Shown piece by piece: positions 19,395 to 30,029 of a stretch of DNA of 64,000 nt. The translations under genes were made by a program, and so were the position numbers. The notes under the pieces were generated by a model. That model was not told the origin of the DNA and did not search any database. It saw only the letters and a list, made by a program, of their open reading frames with translations. The stretch is taken from NCBI GenBank assembly GCA_003508835.1, contig PUFA01000003.1, positions 16,407,501 through 16,471,500 on the forward strand, in the 5' to 3' direction. Position 1 is the first letter of the stretch, and every line of letters begins with the position of its first letter. The stretch comes from Eonycteris spelaea. Lineage: Eukaryota; Chordata; Mammalia; Chiroptera; Pteropodidae.

Positions 19395-20275
19395 ACTCTC
19401 TGACCTCTCAGCCACATTTAACACATGTGACCCTTCCCTCCCTGAAGCACTTGTCCCTTGGCTCCTGGGAAGCACTTTCTCTTTGATTTCTTCCTTGCTC
19501 TCTGCCTGCTCCTTTTCTGAGTCTTTGCTGGTTCCTCCTCATGCCCCTGACTCTAAACATTAGTGCCCTGGGAGTCAGTTCTCCAACCTCTTCTCTCTGT
19601 TATCCTCTCTCATGGTGCTGACTATCATCTACACACATAAAACATTCAAATGTTTATCTCCGCTTGGGACCTACCAGCTGAATTTTAAACTCATATATCC
19701 ATTCTATTTACCACAGGATCTAGAGTGACCCTTTAAAACCTCTGTCAGATTGGGATGCTCCCCTGCTCCAAACCCTCCAATGGCTCTTTATTTCATTCCA
19801 TGCAAAAATCAAGTGTTTGCAAAGGCCTAAAAGGTCATAAGTGAGCTGTCTGGCTTCCTCTCAGTCTATACCACCTCACAGAATACTCTTAGCACAAGTC
19901 TACCTCAGGCACTTGGCTTTTCCAGTTTCTTCTATGTAGAAGGCTGACTCCCCTGACCCCTGACATTTGTAATGCTTGTTCTTGACCTCTCTGCATAAAT
20001 ATAAATTATCGATGATGAGTGCTTTGCCACTCTATAAAATGACAGATGTCCCTTCTGAGTTTTCCTCATCTTAACCTGCCTTATTTTTACCTAGCACTTA
20101 CTTCTATCTGTTTTACTATATACTTCACTTGCTCGTTTGTTTATTACCTGCCTTTCTTTGCTAGAATGAAAACTCTGAGAGCAGGGGCTTTGCTCCGCTC
20201 ATTGGTGTGTCCTCGTGTCTAGAACAGTGACTGGCACACAATGGGCACTCAATAAATATTTGTAAAGTGATATAT
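19395..20275 (+). mobile_element. L2 (CR1-clade) LINE 3' portion, including decayed reverse-transcriptase region
   Basis: The stretch begins CTCTCTGACCTCTCAGCCAC, in the segment equivalent to the reverse-transcriptase palm of L2. It passes TGCTGGTTCCTCCTCATGCC and CCCTGGGAGTCAGTTCTCCA (the region of the conserved 'QGS.LGPLLF'-like motif in intact L2), then ACCCTCCAATGGCTCTTTAT, and ends with the diagnostic tail GGCACACAATGGGCACTCAA then TAAATATTTGT. Internal deletions remove part of the thumb region. No open frame survives. It is the best-preserved LINE2 fragment in the window and is an inert fossil. Confidence 0.8.
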
Positions 20276-20279
20276 AAAA

Positions 20280-21095
20280 TGATCTCTAACAACAGAACTC
20301 AGAAGAGACGGTCTGGTTAGGATCTGGCTCAGGCTGCACTTTATCAAAGGTCACGGCAAAAAATAGTCCTCGAGGTGGAATACTTGCTTGAGACCAAGTT
20401 TTGTACGCTCTGTGATTTAAGATTTGAGAGTAAATCTCCCAAACCACAGTTTCCCTGTGTTTTGAGTGGGTGTTGATGTCTTACCAACAAGATGGGAAGT
20501 AAGGATCAATCTAGGAAATAGACGTACTTTCGCCAGTTAGATGCTTGACCCTTTTCCCTGTCTAGAAAAGGAACCAGACTTGACTCCTGCTCTGCCCTTG
20601 GGGCAGGATATGTGTCCAGTCAATTTTGTTTTTCTTTTGGCACAAGATAGCGACATAGGGTTTTGTTGTTGTTTCTAGCTTTAAGGAGGCATTTTGTGGG
20701 TGGATATGAAGACATTTGGCTTTATTTGGCGGATGGTTTCTTATTTTATCCTATCTTGTTTATGTAGGTTTTTTGTTTTATTTTAATGTGATAAATGGCC
20801 AGCAACTTCCCTGAGCCCTGTGGAAATGATATCCAGGCTACAGAATAATTATTTAGTGAATGGCAGATCCAGTTTAGGTTGGCGCAGATCAAATTAATCA
20901 TTATTAGGCATGCCTTCTCTGACAGTAACCTCATCCTTTGCAGAAGTGCTCCTCTTTATTAAGAAGTAATAGCTGTGAGGAATGGACCCCACTCTGGTTA
21001 CACTATACTGTGGCTTTCCCCATATCTATCTTGGCAAGAGAGATCATAGTACATAACCAGATTAAAACAAAACACAACAAACAAACCCATTCATG
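20280..21095. other. single-copy sequence, no gene recognised
   Basis: AT-rich sequence with short A/T runs, for example TTTTGTTGTTG near 20660. No repeat family or gene is recognised. Confidence 0.5.
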
Positions 21096-21098
21096 AGG

Positions 21099-21189
21099 CC
21101 TCTCTCTCTCTTCTCTTCTCTTCTCTTCTCTTCTCTTCTCTTCTCTTCTCTTCTCTTCTCTTCTCTTCTCTTCTTTCCCTCTCTCTCTT

Positions 21190-21225
<36 letters not shown>

Positions 21226-21228
21226 CTG
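21099..21228 (+). repeat. (TTCTC)n array flanked by (TC)n
   Basis: A TC run is followed by about 13 pure TTCTC pentamers (21111-21175), then further TC-rich sequence to 21228. All of it is polypyrimidine on the + strand. Frames of 148 (+) and 80 (-) codons here are repeat artefacts. Confidence 0.95.
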
Positions 21229-21239
21229 CCCTCCACAGG

Positions 21240-21650
21240 ATTCAAGTATTAAGAGGCATTGCAGTGTGCTGCCCCCTCAAAGAAAATAAAATTATTATAA
21301 TAGTAATTAGTGGTATTTGTTACAGTAGGACTAAATCCACTGGCTTCCTCTCCTGGTTTCACAGCTGTTGCTTGGGTCTTGGGGACAGCCATCTCCAAAC
21401 CACTAAAGTCCTTACTGTCTGGAAGGTACTTCCCCTTCTGGGGTGTGCGTGTGGATTGGCTTCCAACAAGATAAACTCTTTGCCTGAGGATAGCTCGAAA
21501 GGAGCCTCCTTTTCAGCTTCAGTCCAAATTGGAATATAGAACATTTGGAAAATAGAGAAGAATGAGATGGGCAGGCAGAGGGCAGGGGAGCTGGCTTCTA
21601 TTCTGGTTGTGAGACCTATGGAAAGCTCTGAATTTCTTGATTTTTCATGT
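21240..21650. other. single-copy sequence
   Basis: No gene or repeat family is recognised between the TTCTC array and the L1 end. TTGTGAGACC at about 21607 and TACAATGGAA at 21654 faintly recall a MIR core but are too short to call. Confidence 0.45.
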
Positions 21651-21654
21651 CTGT

Positions 21655-22050
21655 ACAATGGAATAGAAATCTAGGATAATGTTCAGCCTTAAAAGGAAGG
21701 AAATTCTGACACATACTACAACATGGATGAACCTTGAGGACATTACGCTAAGTGACATAAGCCAGTCCCAAAAGGACATACTGTATGACTCCACTCATAT
21801 GAGGTACCTAAGGTAGTCAGATTCATAGCGAGAGAAAGAAAGGGCGGGGAGGGAACGGGGAATCAGTGTTCAGTGGGCACAGAGTTCCAGTTTTAGAAGA
21901 TGGAAAGAATACTGTGGATGGCAGGTGGCGATGGCTTCACAGCAATGAGGATGTACTTATTGCTGCTGAACTGTACACTTGCAAGCGGTTAAGATGGTAC
22001 ATTTTATGTTATGTGTATTTTACCACAATTAAAAAGTAAATAAAATTATG
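21655..22050 (+). mobile_element. L1 LINE 3' end (ancient L1M type), 5'-truncated
   Basis: From ACAATGGAATA and TTCAGCCTTAAAAGGAAGG the stretch follows the 3' end of an old mammalian L1. It carries the last codons of ORF2 (ACATGGATGAACCTTGAGGA, AAGCCAGTCCCAAAAGGACA, TATGACTCCACTCATATGAG). It then carries the 3' untranslated region (CTGAACTGTACACTTGC, TTATGTTATGTGTATTTTAC) and an A-rich tail. It is 5'-truncated, as most L1 insertions are, and has no coding potential. Confidence 0.9.
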
Positions 22051-22059
22051 AAAAATAGT

Positions 22060-23245
22060 AATAATCTCTAAAAATCATATCTTTGAATCTGTGACCTATG
22101 ATAGTCCCTTGGAGGGGTAGAGAGTCCTGCAAGTGAAGAAAGCAGTGGCGGCCCGTCATAGGGTCCTGACAGGTTTAGACATGAGCTTCACACTTCTACT
22201 GGGATATGTACTTGAGGGCCTGCCCCATGAATGGGAGAAGATCAATTTTGTGTGCTTCCACAGAGCGGATTTAAAACCAATGCATAAGAGTGACAGGGAG
22301 GCAGAACTTTGTATCAGTTGAAGAAAACTTTTTCTTAAAAAAAAAAAAACATAAACATAAAAAGGCTATCCCAGAGGAATGTGCTCAAGCAAGTGACGTG
22401 GTCATGTGTAGGGTCATTCCGACTCTTGTAAGATGCTGGGTGACGGAACTCTAATTTAGCTTCCTTTTTCAAGTTCTAGAGTCCTCTTTTCCTTTCCCTC
22501 GTCACTGCCACGAGTGTTTTCTTTTATTTCCCAAAATAACAGCCTCTATTACTACGAAGAGAAAAACAACTCTGGTGTTAGGGACATCACAGGTTACTGG
22601 GAGTAAACTGAATTATCTAGAAAGAGATCAAATCTGCTTGCCAGAAACTGTTTTGTTCTCAGAGGAGTCACCAACTGTGACTTGGACCTCAAACTTAAAG
22701 GTTGATATAGTTCAGCAAAGGGAGGGAAATGAGCAAACTCAACTCACCAAACTGGTATAAAGCTTAGGAACTCTTTACCTCCAGAAAATAAATACTTGTG
22801 AGAAAAAGACTTAATGGGTAACTAAATTGTATCCAGTGTTATACGTGCTTATAACCGGGGTCTTTGTGATTACTGCCAAGGTAGGCCACCGTATTAATCC
22901 CAGTATAATAATGCGGGGCTAGACATATGCTGTTTGATAGTGTGGAAATTCTGTTATTCTTAAAATTTTGGCATCATCACATACGTAATTCTTGGAAATA
23001 AAATGAAGCAGCTTCATTTTATACAGTCAGTCTCAGACTTTTAATGTACTCATTTTTTGAGCTGGCCAGTCCTCTGCCCCCAAAGCTAATGACCTGATGA
23101 ATCAAAAGAATAGTTAAGTTAGTCCGCTCTAAAAAAGGCTGAATGTCCTGAAAACTTTTAGTGGGATGAAAATTGGAATCTCAGAGCATCCTGTGACTAC
23201 CTTTCATATTACTTATTCTAATGTTTTGGAATGTTCTGATGACTT
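22060..23245. other. single-copy sequence, no gene recognised
   Basis: A 13-A run lies at 22337-22349. No gene or interspersed repeat is recognised. Confidence 0.5.
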
Positions 23246-23249
23246 GTCT

Positions 23250-23345
23250 TTACTGTAATGGACTGTGAGCTCCTTGATATCTGGATTTATGTCTCTTTCA
23301 CCTTGGTGTCACTGCATATGAGCACAGTGGGTGTGCAGCAGATAA
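23250..23345 (+). mobile_element. L2 LINE 3' end fragment
   Basis: GACTGTGAGCTCCTTGATAT then CTGGATTTATGTCTCTTTCA is a clear match to the L2 tail (ACTGTGAGCTCCTTGAGGGCAGGGA). The final CACATAGTAGG segment is degraded to ATGAGCACAGTGGGTG. Confidence 0.65.
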
Positions 23346-23399
23346 ACCTTAGAACGAATGGTGAAAGTCTATAACCATCCCCTAAGAGGAGTGCCCTCC

Positions 23400-23476
23400 T
23401 CAATTGTTAGTAACTGAGCTGGTGGCCTTTAAGGTGTGATTTGGTGTATGTCAGTTATTTCTCAATAAAACGGGAA
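23400..23476 (+). mobile_element. short L1 3' terminal fragment
   Basis: TAACTGAGCTGGTGGCCTTT then AAGGTGTGATTTGG and ATGTCAGTTATTTCTCAATA parallel the L1M 3' terminus (TGAACTGTACACTT ... TATGTGAATTATACCTCAATAAA). It is short and diverged. Confidence 0.45.
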
Positions 23477-23479
23477 TAT

Positions 23480-25080
23480 GTGAGTTAGGGAGCCCTTGAT
23501 ACCTCAGGGGACAATGTTGCATGCCAAGAGATTGCTCAATGGATAGAACCCACTCTTACATTAGAAATTTTACTTTTTATCTGTTTTATATATTAGGGTC
23601 CCACGTAACCTTTTCTATAAGAATATTCTGAAAAACACATACACACGAATACTTAAAACATCAGGAAATGTTTTTATCGTGTCTGTGTGTGTGTATGTTA
23701 TGTTGTGTGTTGTAGAGCTTTGGATAAGGTATGATGTTTTCAAATTTCTCTATTTAACTCCCTATTAAATGTTTCATGAGGTTGGACAAATTGGGCTGGT
23801 TACAACATAAGTTGCTCCATTAGCAATCTATTAAGACTACCTAAGGATTTCATTCATGTTTACCAAGTTTTTGACCATTACCACGTGTTTTGTTCCTTTC
23901 CTTCTAAGATTTGTACTTCCCGTTAATGGATTTATAGTGATCATTGCTTAACCAAATCAGACAATAAATTGCACGAGAAACAGTTTCTGAATTGCTGCAA
24001 ACCTCATAGAGTATATAGAGAGGTATATTTCGCCAACGGCTCTGCTACTGGTTGCTCAAGAAAATCCCATGGAAATTCTCAGGAATAGGGCAAAGACTAC
24101 TGGCTCTGTGCTCATTCCCTATACCCACAGGGGGTGATGGAGTAGAGGCAGGGTGACAGACGCTTATCTTTGCCAGGGGCCCTTTGAAGAGAGATGGGCA
24201 GTGTGACCTGTTGGGTATAATACACCTGTTGATGACTTTTCCTAAGTGACAGTGGAGGAGGTACACTAGGAGGGACAAAGGAGAAGAAATAAGGGTTAGT
24301 TCAATGGTCAGCGCTCAGTGTGTGAGCACGAGGATGCTTGAGCTAGGATTTGCTGAGATGTCTTATCCAGAAAAGGAATTCTCGCCTGTGAAGAGTTCAA
24401 GGGGCTCCACAGTTGCACACTTTCCGTGGGAACCTGGAGTGATTTGTTCTACTTAACTCGTCTCCCTTTTCATGTCTTTATCTTTTATGTCTTTCTTGCC
24501 ATGGTAACTCAACCTTTAGACACTTTTCAGTTAGCCTGAAACTGATCTTTACTATTGATTTATTGATTTATTTATTACTAAAAACCACAAGTCCCCTAGG
24601 AGCAAAAATCTTGATTATTTTTTTCCAAACTGCGAGGTCTTTTTGGAGTGCATTCTTTATCATTGCTATTGATGTGTCAGCAGAAACTCATGAGATGACC
24701 TTGGCTCAAGCCGAGTTTTCCTGGAGATTCCGATCTTCTAAATGTTTTCTCCTTTTCTTCCACCTCACGTGGAATTCAGTGTCTGGAAAAAGGTATTGGG
24801 ATAAAATGCAATTGCCGTAAGGATCCTCTTTTAGCATTGGGACCTTACACCACCTATGTGCCCATACGCCATCTAAATTGTAAATGAAGGCACACCAGCC
24901 TTTCTGTGGGCTCACACACAGACAGTTAATTGCAGAAATTCCAGAATCTTCACTCTGAACCCCACCATCCAAAGAAAGCCCCAGACTGTTCCTTATTGCT
25001 AGTGGACCCTGATTTTTTTCCAAAAGAAAAAGAAAATATTCTCCCATTTTTTCCTACCTCTCCCCTCAGTCAAGTTGAGA
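23480..25080. other. single-copy sequence, no gene recognised
   Basis: A decayed TG-rich stretch lies at about 23681-23712. Frames of 77, 85 and 113 codons at 24045-25047 overlap in opposite directions and match nothing I recognise. Confidence 0.5.
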
Positions 25081-25086
25081 AATAAA

Positions 25087-25089
25087 AAA

Positions 25090-25140
<51 letters not shown>

Positions 25141-25142
25141 AT
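25087..25142 (+). repeat. (AAAT)14 tetranucleotide array
   Basis: A pure AAAT/AATA array preceded by AATAAAAAAT. Such arrays often form the tail of a SINE, but no SINE body lies upstream, so it is reported as a simple repeat. Confidence 0.95.
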
Positions 25143-25149
25143 TGCAGAT

Positions 25150-26080
25150 TCTATGAGAACGATGCCTCTGGTTTGTATTCAGACTGAGGTGTCAGTGACC
25201 ACTGGTGTCTGTGAGAAGAGTTTCTGCAGAAGTGATTGAAGAAGAAGAGAGGAAGGGGTCTGTGTGTCCAGCACGTTCTGAAGAGGGAGAGCACAGAGCC
25301 AGAAGTAGGGGATTCCGGGCAGAGGCTGGAAGCCTGGGAAACACAGCATCCCCTTGGCTTGCCCAAGCCTGGCCCTGAGATGGTGAAGTAACGTCCTCAC
25401 GTCCCTTGGCTCTTGGTCAGTTTGACATTATTTGAGTTTATCCGTTTTGTGTAATATTTCATTTACCTGTTTTTTATTCGTTGCTTGTCTTTGGGTGGTT
25501 CTTTTAATCTAGGATTTGACTATTTTTTGCAGTGTCCTTGAGATTGCCAGTGGATTTATCTATTTATCTTTTTATCTTTTACACTTGGCTGATACACAAT
25601 ACGTTATTTTTTTAATTTTCTTTTTAGCGCTTGTCAGAGCAAAACAGTCTCTAGCCTCAGTTGTTCAGGAAACAGTTCAAAAATTTGGAGTCATTTCTTC
25701 AAAAGTTTTCAGTGATAACCAGATGGTAACTACACAGATGTCAGGGAGTTGGGTGAACGAAACCCCATCAGAAAGTAAGGAGGTCTTGGAGACCAGAATG
25801 TCGACAGTCAGATATATGTGATAACAGAATGATAATGATGAAAGTTAGCTGGAAGAGGCATTTCTTGCACCAGGGAATGCGTGAGGACGGAGGCGTGCCT
25901 CTAGACCCAGGATGCCACTGAATGCAGTGCAGAAACGATGTGGCACTTTACATAGGGGCACTTTAAATAGTGGCTTTTGGTGACTACCACAGTGTCCTGC
26001 TATAAACTGAGCTGCCTCTCTTGGACCACTGGTTTCAACTTGCAAGGAGGCCGATACTGTGATCTCTAATTTCCTACAGC
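25150..26080. other. single-copy sequence, no gene recognised
   Basis: No interspersed repeat is recognised. A 101-codon + frame at 25516-25821 has a hydrophobic start and no recognisable domain; I do not call it a gene. Confidence 0.5.
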
Positions 26081-26089
26081 ACTCATTTA

Positions 26090-26335
26090 GAGACCACTAT
26101 CGGGTCACTGACTGCATCAGAAGTATCTGGGAGCTTTTTAAAAATACAGATTCTCAGGATCCACTCCAGACTAACTGTATTAGAATTTCTTAGGGTTAGA
26201 TTGGGAAAGACACAGACACACAGACACACAGACACATAGACACACAGGGAGACAGACAGACAGACAGACAGATACACACACATATATTTTTAAGCCCCCA
26301 GGTGATCCAGGTGAGCAGCCAGCATGGGAAGCATG
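26090..26335. mobile_element. MER5 (hAT-Charlie) element split by a CA/CAGACA array
   Basis: The left part (TGACTGCATCAGAAGTATCT, GGGAGCTTTTTAAAAATACA, GATTCTCAGGATCCACTCCA, TAGAATTTCTTAGGG) and right part (CCCCCAGGTGATCCAGGTGA then GCAGCCAGCAT) belong to a single MER5-type transposon. The simple repeat at 26210-26284 separates them. Confidence 0.85.
26210..26284 (+). repeat. CACAGA/CAGA/CA compound microsatellite
   Basis: Imperfect CACAGA hexamers lead into five to six GACA tetramers and then a short CA run. It sits inside the MER5 copy. Confidence 0.95.
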
Positions 26336-26339
26336 ACTA

Positions 26340-26735
26340 GGCAGAGAGCTTTTCCCTTGCAAGTAAGCCAAGCCAGGACCAGCCATCCAGTGGCTTCTCT
26401 TTAATTGCATTGGACTCTGCAAAGGGGCATTTTTCACGTGGAGCCCCCAGACAGAGGTGGGATCCCCAGAGAACTGGGCACAGGGGCATAATGAGGAGCC
26501 CCCAGTGTGGGGGTTGGAGGGAGACTATTTATCTCAGGCCTCCCTTGTGCTCAGTGGGACTGAGTCACACCTGGGAAAGAGTCAGCAGAAGGCAGAGGCA
26601 GGGTTGTGCCCTGATTTCTCATCAGCATGTGACCCTTTCCACTCTTATCAAAATCCGCCTGGGTATTTCCTGCTGACAGGCCCCCGGAGGTGCAACTGGA
26701 AAGGGAATGGGGGAGAGCTCTGTGTTGTGGATTCA
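26340..26735. other. single-copy sequence, no gene recognised
   Basis: Moderately GC-rich unique sequence. Frames of 88-97 codons overlap on both strands without a recognisable product. Confidence 0.5.
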
Positions 26736-26739
26736 ATAT

Positions 26740-27200
26740 CAGCTCTGTGATTCCCCCACCCCTCCGCCCCCCGAGGGATAAATATTGTGCTTTGCAGCTT
26801 ATATGATGGAACAGACTTCCTATGTGCACGATTCCAGGAAGAGAGTTAATAAAACCTCTTGATACCCTGCCTCCCCGGCAGCATTTATTTGTCTAGCAGG
26901 GAGGCTCTGCGCTGTTCATACAGTGCTGGTGTTAGGTTGACATTTGTTTTGACCTTTAAACTTCATGCTTCCTCCTTCCCTGTCCTCTCCCCTGCCCGCC
27001 TCCCCACCTCCTGTTGTTCCTCAGCTAGCGAGTTTGATCTTCTGCGACCTGGGCTTTTCCAAAGGTTGACTCTCCCAGGCTTGGATGGGGCGGGGTGCAG
27101 GCTTTTCCTATTTTCTCTGCGCAAGGGTCATTGTGTGACTGTAAAATTATTGTCTGGCGGCAGCACGAGCGGCATTTCACATGTGGGGAGTGTAGAGAGT
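26740..27200. promoter_or_regulatory. candidate conserved non-coding element
   Basis: A repeat-free block with several unusual ordered stretches: GAGGGATAAATATTGTGCTT, TTGACATTTGTTTTGACC, CTAGCGAGTTTGATCTTCTG and GTCATTGTGTGACTGTAAAA. The latter contains the 10-bp palindrome GTCATTGTGTGAC in imperfect form. This texture is typical of deeply conserved enhancers; constraint must be checked by alignment. Confidence 0.35.
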
Positions 27201-27244
27201 TTTGTTTTTTCTTTAAATAAGAAGAGGAAAAGAAAACACCTCCA

Positions 27245-27420
27245 GGATCCACATCTGCCTGGGGAGTGAGGGTCGGGCCTCGTGCATTGGCCGGACAAGG
27301 CTCGCTCCTCCTCTGGAGTGCGGCCCGGGCCCGGCGGGGGTGATGGGCCCACATCCCTGGGAATGCGGGTGCTCATCAGGGAAAGGAACATTCTTGGCTC
27401 TGGGGCTTCTTCAGGTCCTG
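27245..27420. promoter_or_regulatory. short CpG-dense patch
   Basis: About eight CpGs lie in roughly 75 bases (27270-27345), including GTGCGGCCCGGGCCCGGCGG. The rest of the surroundings are CpG-poor. It may be part of the same element as 26740-27200 or a separate unmethylated site. Confidence 0.35.
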
Positions 27421-27534
27421 AGGCTATTTTCATAAGGGTGTAACCCAGGGCTAAAGGAAAATTCCACTCTTGGGCAGCTTGACACTTCTGTCCTTGATCA
27501 GCTTCCCAGCTGGCTGTGTGTTGTGCTTAAGTTT

Positions 27535-27705
27535 CTAGGCTTTGCACCCGGACACCCTTAGATAGGTCACTTAATGTTTCTTCACTTCAGTGTTCTCATC
27601 TGTCTAATGGGATTCAGGGGGACACGTGTAGAATTAAGTGTGATGATGTATCCTCATACGTAGAAAACCGCCTGCAGTAATACCTGGCATAAAGCAGACA
27701 CCCCA
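27535..27705 (+). mobile_element. MIR SINE
   Basis: ATAGGTCACTTAATGTTTCT, TCAGTGTTCTCATCTGTCTA, ATGGGATTCAGG and ACCTGGCATAAAGCAGACAC follow the MIR core and 3' half in order. Confidence 0.85.
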
Positions 27706-27855
27706 AACTTGCCAGGCCTTAAGTGTCTTCTACCCCAAAGAAATTTTAGCTCGATTGGTATGTTCGGAACTCTGTTGGACTTTTGAAGGTATGAATTGTG
27801 CCCTTTTATGTGCAAATAAATATCTCGGAGAAGTTCACTTGTTCTTTTAGTTCCT

Positions 27856-27899
27856 TTCTTTTTTTTCTTTCTTGCTTTTCTTTTTTTTTTTTTTTTTTT
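27856..27899 (+). repeat. T-rich tract ending in a pure T run
   Basis: TTTCTTTTTTTTCTTTCTTG is followed by a T run of 19 (27881-27899). Confidence 0.95.
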
Positions 27900-27904
27900 G
27901 GAGG

Positions 27905-28373
27905 GGAAGGTCACTGTTGAAGACCAGAGACACTTTCTTCATGCAGATCATGGAATGGATTACTTTTCTCCTTCCTCTTCTTTCCCACCAACTCTTGTTG
28001 AATAGGGTTTATCATTAGCCATCTGTGAGGTATGGTGATTTAAAAAATAATAAATGTAGAGACAGGTTGGATAGGAAGCATGCCCATTAAGGGTGCCCCT
28101 AGACCTCCCACCGTGTCACTTGTGCTATGAGTGGTTTCCCTTTACCGGCACATTTTAGAGAGACGGTGTTCCCAGAGGAGGGCCTCGATGGCTTTGACTC
28201 TAACCAGTTAGTTGCAGATAGGTCCCAAAAGGCTTCATGACAAGGGTGATTCACAGCCAGACACAAAGGCAGGGTCCAGGAGGAAGCCCCAGCAGACACT
28301 ACAGCGGTGGCTGGGAGGACAGTCGGATCTGCTGGTCCCTTGCCCACTTCTTCACAGCAGGCAGCACACGGAG

Positions 28374-28375
<2 letters not shown>
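27905..28375. other. single-copy sequence, no gene recognised
   Basis: No repeat family or gene is recognised. Confidence 0.5.

Positions 28376-28378
<3 letters not shown>

Positions 28379-28452
<74 letters not shown>
28379..28452. repeat. (TA)n microsatellite, about 74 bp
   Basis: A TA array of about 37 units with one phase slip near 28415 (ATATTATAT). It is self-complementary and cruciform-prone. Tyr-Ile frames here are artefacts. Confidence 0.97.
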
Positions 28453-28454
<2 letters not shown>

Positions 28455-29180
28455 TTGCTACATCAACAAAAATTTGCTTTCTTTTTGCACCCAGACTGTA
28501 GAGAGATGGTAGTTGGGATGTTTGTAGCCTCACTCTTTGTTTATTCCCAGTTGATAGAAACCAAAACCCAAATTAAAACAAACAAGTAAACAAATGCCCA
28601 ATCCGACCACTAGAACCCTGCAGAATATCTCAGGCTAGCCGAAGAGAATGTGGTCTTAAACTAGGTTTGTATTTCAGATTCCAAGTAAGTATTAATCTGT
28701 TTCTTTCTCTCTTTCCCCCTTCCCTCTCTTTGAGTATGTGTGTGTATTTCTTTCTTTCTTAGCATGGCCTGGTAAGGTGAAAGGCCCAGCTCTTAGATGG
28801 CGTGTTAACATATTTCTGTTCTCCAGCTACAACCACTTATGGGTGTCTGGGGACAGCATGGCCATTGACTCAGATTGAAAATAAAAGTTTGAGCCAGTGG
28901 TAGAACACATATTGAAGGGTAATGTGACAAGGAGGGAGGCCCAAGAGTTATGCACTAATTAGTGCTAGAAATATACCTGGTTTGCTATGGGCTGAGACTG
29001 GGACTTCGAAGATGTTCTTTTTTAAAGGGTGGTCTCTACTGGGTCTTTACACGTAAGCATGAGTCTCAGCACAGTCAGGGAGTGTCTCAGAGCGAGAGAT
29101 GAGGTCGTGGAAAATCAATTGCTCTGGGAAACTTTGTTGAAACATATATTTCTGACCGATATTCTTGGAAGTATCCTCCA
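28455..29180. other. single-copy sequence, no gene recognised
   Basis: No recognisable gene or repeat family. A short pyrimidine-rich patch lies at 28698-28760. Confidence 0.5.
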
Positions 29181-29184
29181 GGAG

Positions 29185-29190
29185 TGAGAG

Positions 29191-29250
<60 letters not shown>

Positions 29251-29276
29251 ATGTGTGTGTGTGTGTGTGTGTGTGT
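29185..29276 (+). repeat. (AG)n-(TG)n compound microsatellite
   Basis: About 33 AG units with two single-base interruptions (29185-29250) run into about 12 TG units (29252-29276). Confidence 0.97.
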
Positions 29277-29279
29277 TCT

Positions 29280-29580
29280 TGGATATGTTCATCTTGGAAA
29301 AGATCTCCAAAGAAATTCTGACAACCCATTTTTGATTTTTACCCTATGCCAACTTGCCCAGTAGGGAACCACAGCTATAGATGAGCAACTGGTGTAGATG
29401 AACCACTAGCTGTGACGTGCAGAAGCTTAGCAAGAGCAGTCATGCGGAATGTGACTTGGCAAGAGCTGATTTATGGTTAGGGTTTGAATACCTGGGATTA
29501 AGAGGTAATTCGAGGTCATCTCATCTAACTCTTCTGCAGATACTCTGGGAGATACTCTTCAACCTCAGCTTGAAAATGTT
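29280..29580. other. single-copy sequence
   Basis: No gene is recognised. GAGGTCATCTCATCTAACTC at about 29511-29530 resembles the leading part of some MIR-type elements and may belong to the fragment that follows. Confidence 0.45.
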
Positions 29581-29584
29581 ATAC

Positions 29585-29670
29585 AGTCTGGAAGGGTCCA
29601 AGCCAGAATTTGACCTGGGTTGTCTGATCCTAGAACTCACACTCTTAATACGTAAACATCCAGTCAAATG
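29585..29670 (-). mobile_element. MIR SINE fragment (antisense)
   Basis: AAGCCAGAATTTGACCTGGG then TTGTCTGATCCTAGAACTCA and CACTCTTAATACG match the tRNA-related half of antisense MIR. Confidence 0.7.
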
Positions 29671-29674
29671 ACAG

Positions 29675-30025
29675 TAACCTCTTAATTTGAGTGAATCACA
29701 TGTCTCCAGATATTTAACAGTAGATTCATGATATTCTACATTTTTACTTGGGTTTTATTCTAAGTCAAATCATTTCAAAGTTGGTATCATGCTTTGTGGA
29801 AAGAATAATGACAAGGTCCCTGGAGGTAAATTTAGACTTTTTTTTTTTAACTTTCCTGAAAATGCTAATGAGAACCTTGAGAACACTTGTACTTTCAAAT
29901 GAGTGCACCTTGCCTTGCTACTGGAGGTCTCTCCAGAAATTAAAAACCTTTAGCTGGTGGCCTGGATCATTTTTTATTTTAATTGCCATTGGAGAAGTAA
30001 TTTTAATGCTTATCCATTCAAAATA
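29675..30025. other. single-copy sequence
   Basis: No gene or repeat family is recognised; short A/T runs only. A 94-codon frame (29748-30032) has no identifiable domain. Confidence 0.45.
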
Positions 30026-30029
30026 CTTT

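Noticed and set aside
21093..21539. Ser/Leu/Phe-rich frame of 148 codons
   Set aside because: It begins in the TTCTC array and has no recognisable protein after it.
25087..25142. AAAT array as the tail of a SINE
   Set aside because: No tRNA- or 7SL-derived body lies upstream in the correct orientation.
28212..28589. Tyr-Ile repeat frames
   Set aside because: They are translations of the TA microsatellite.
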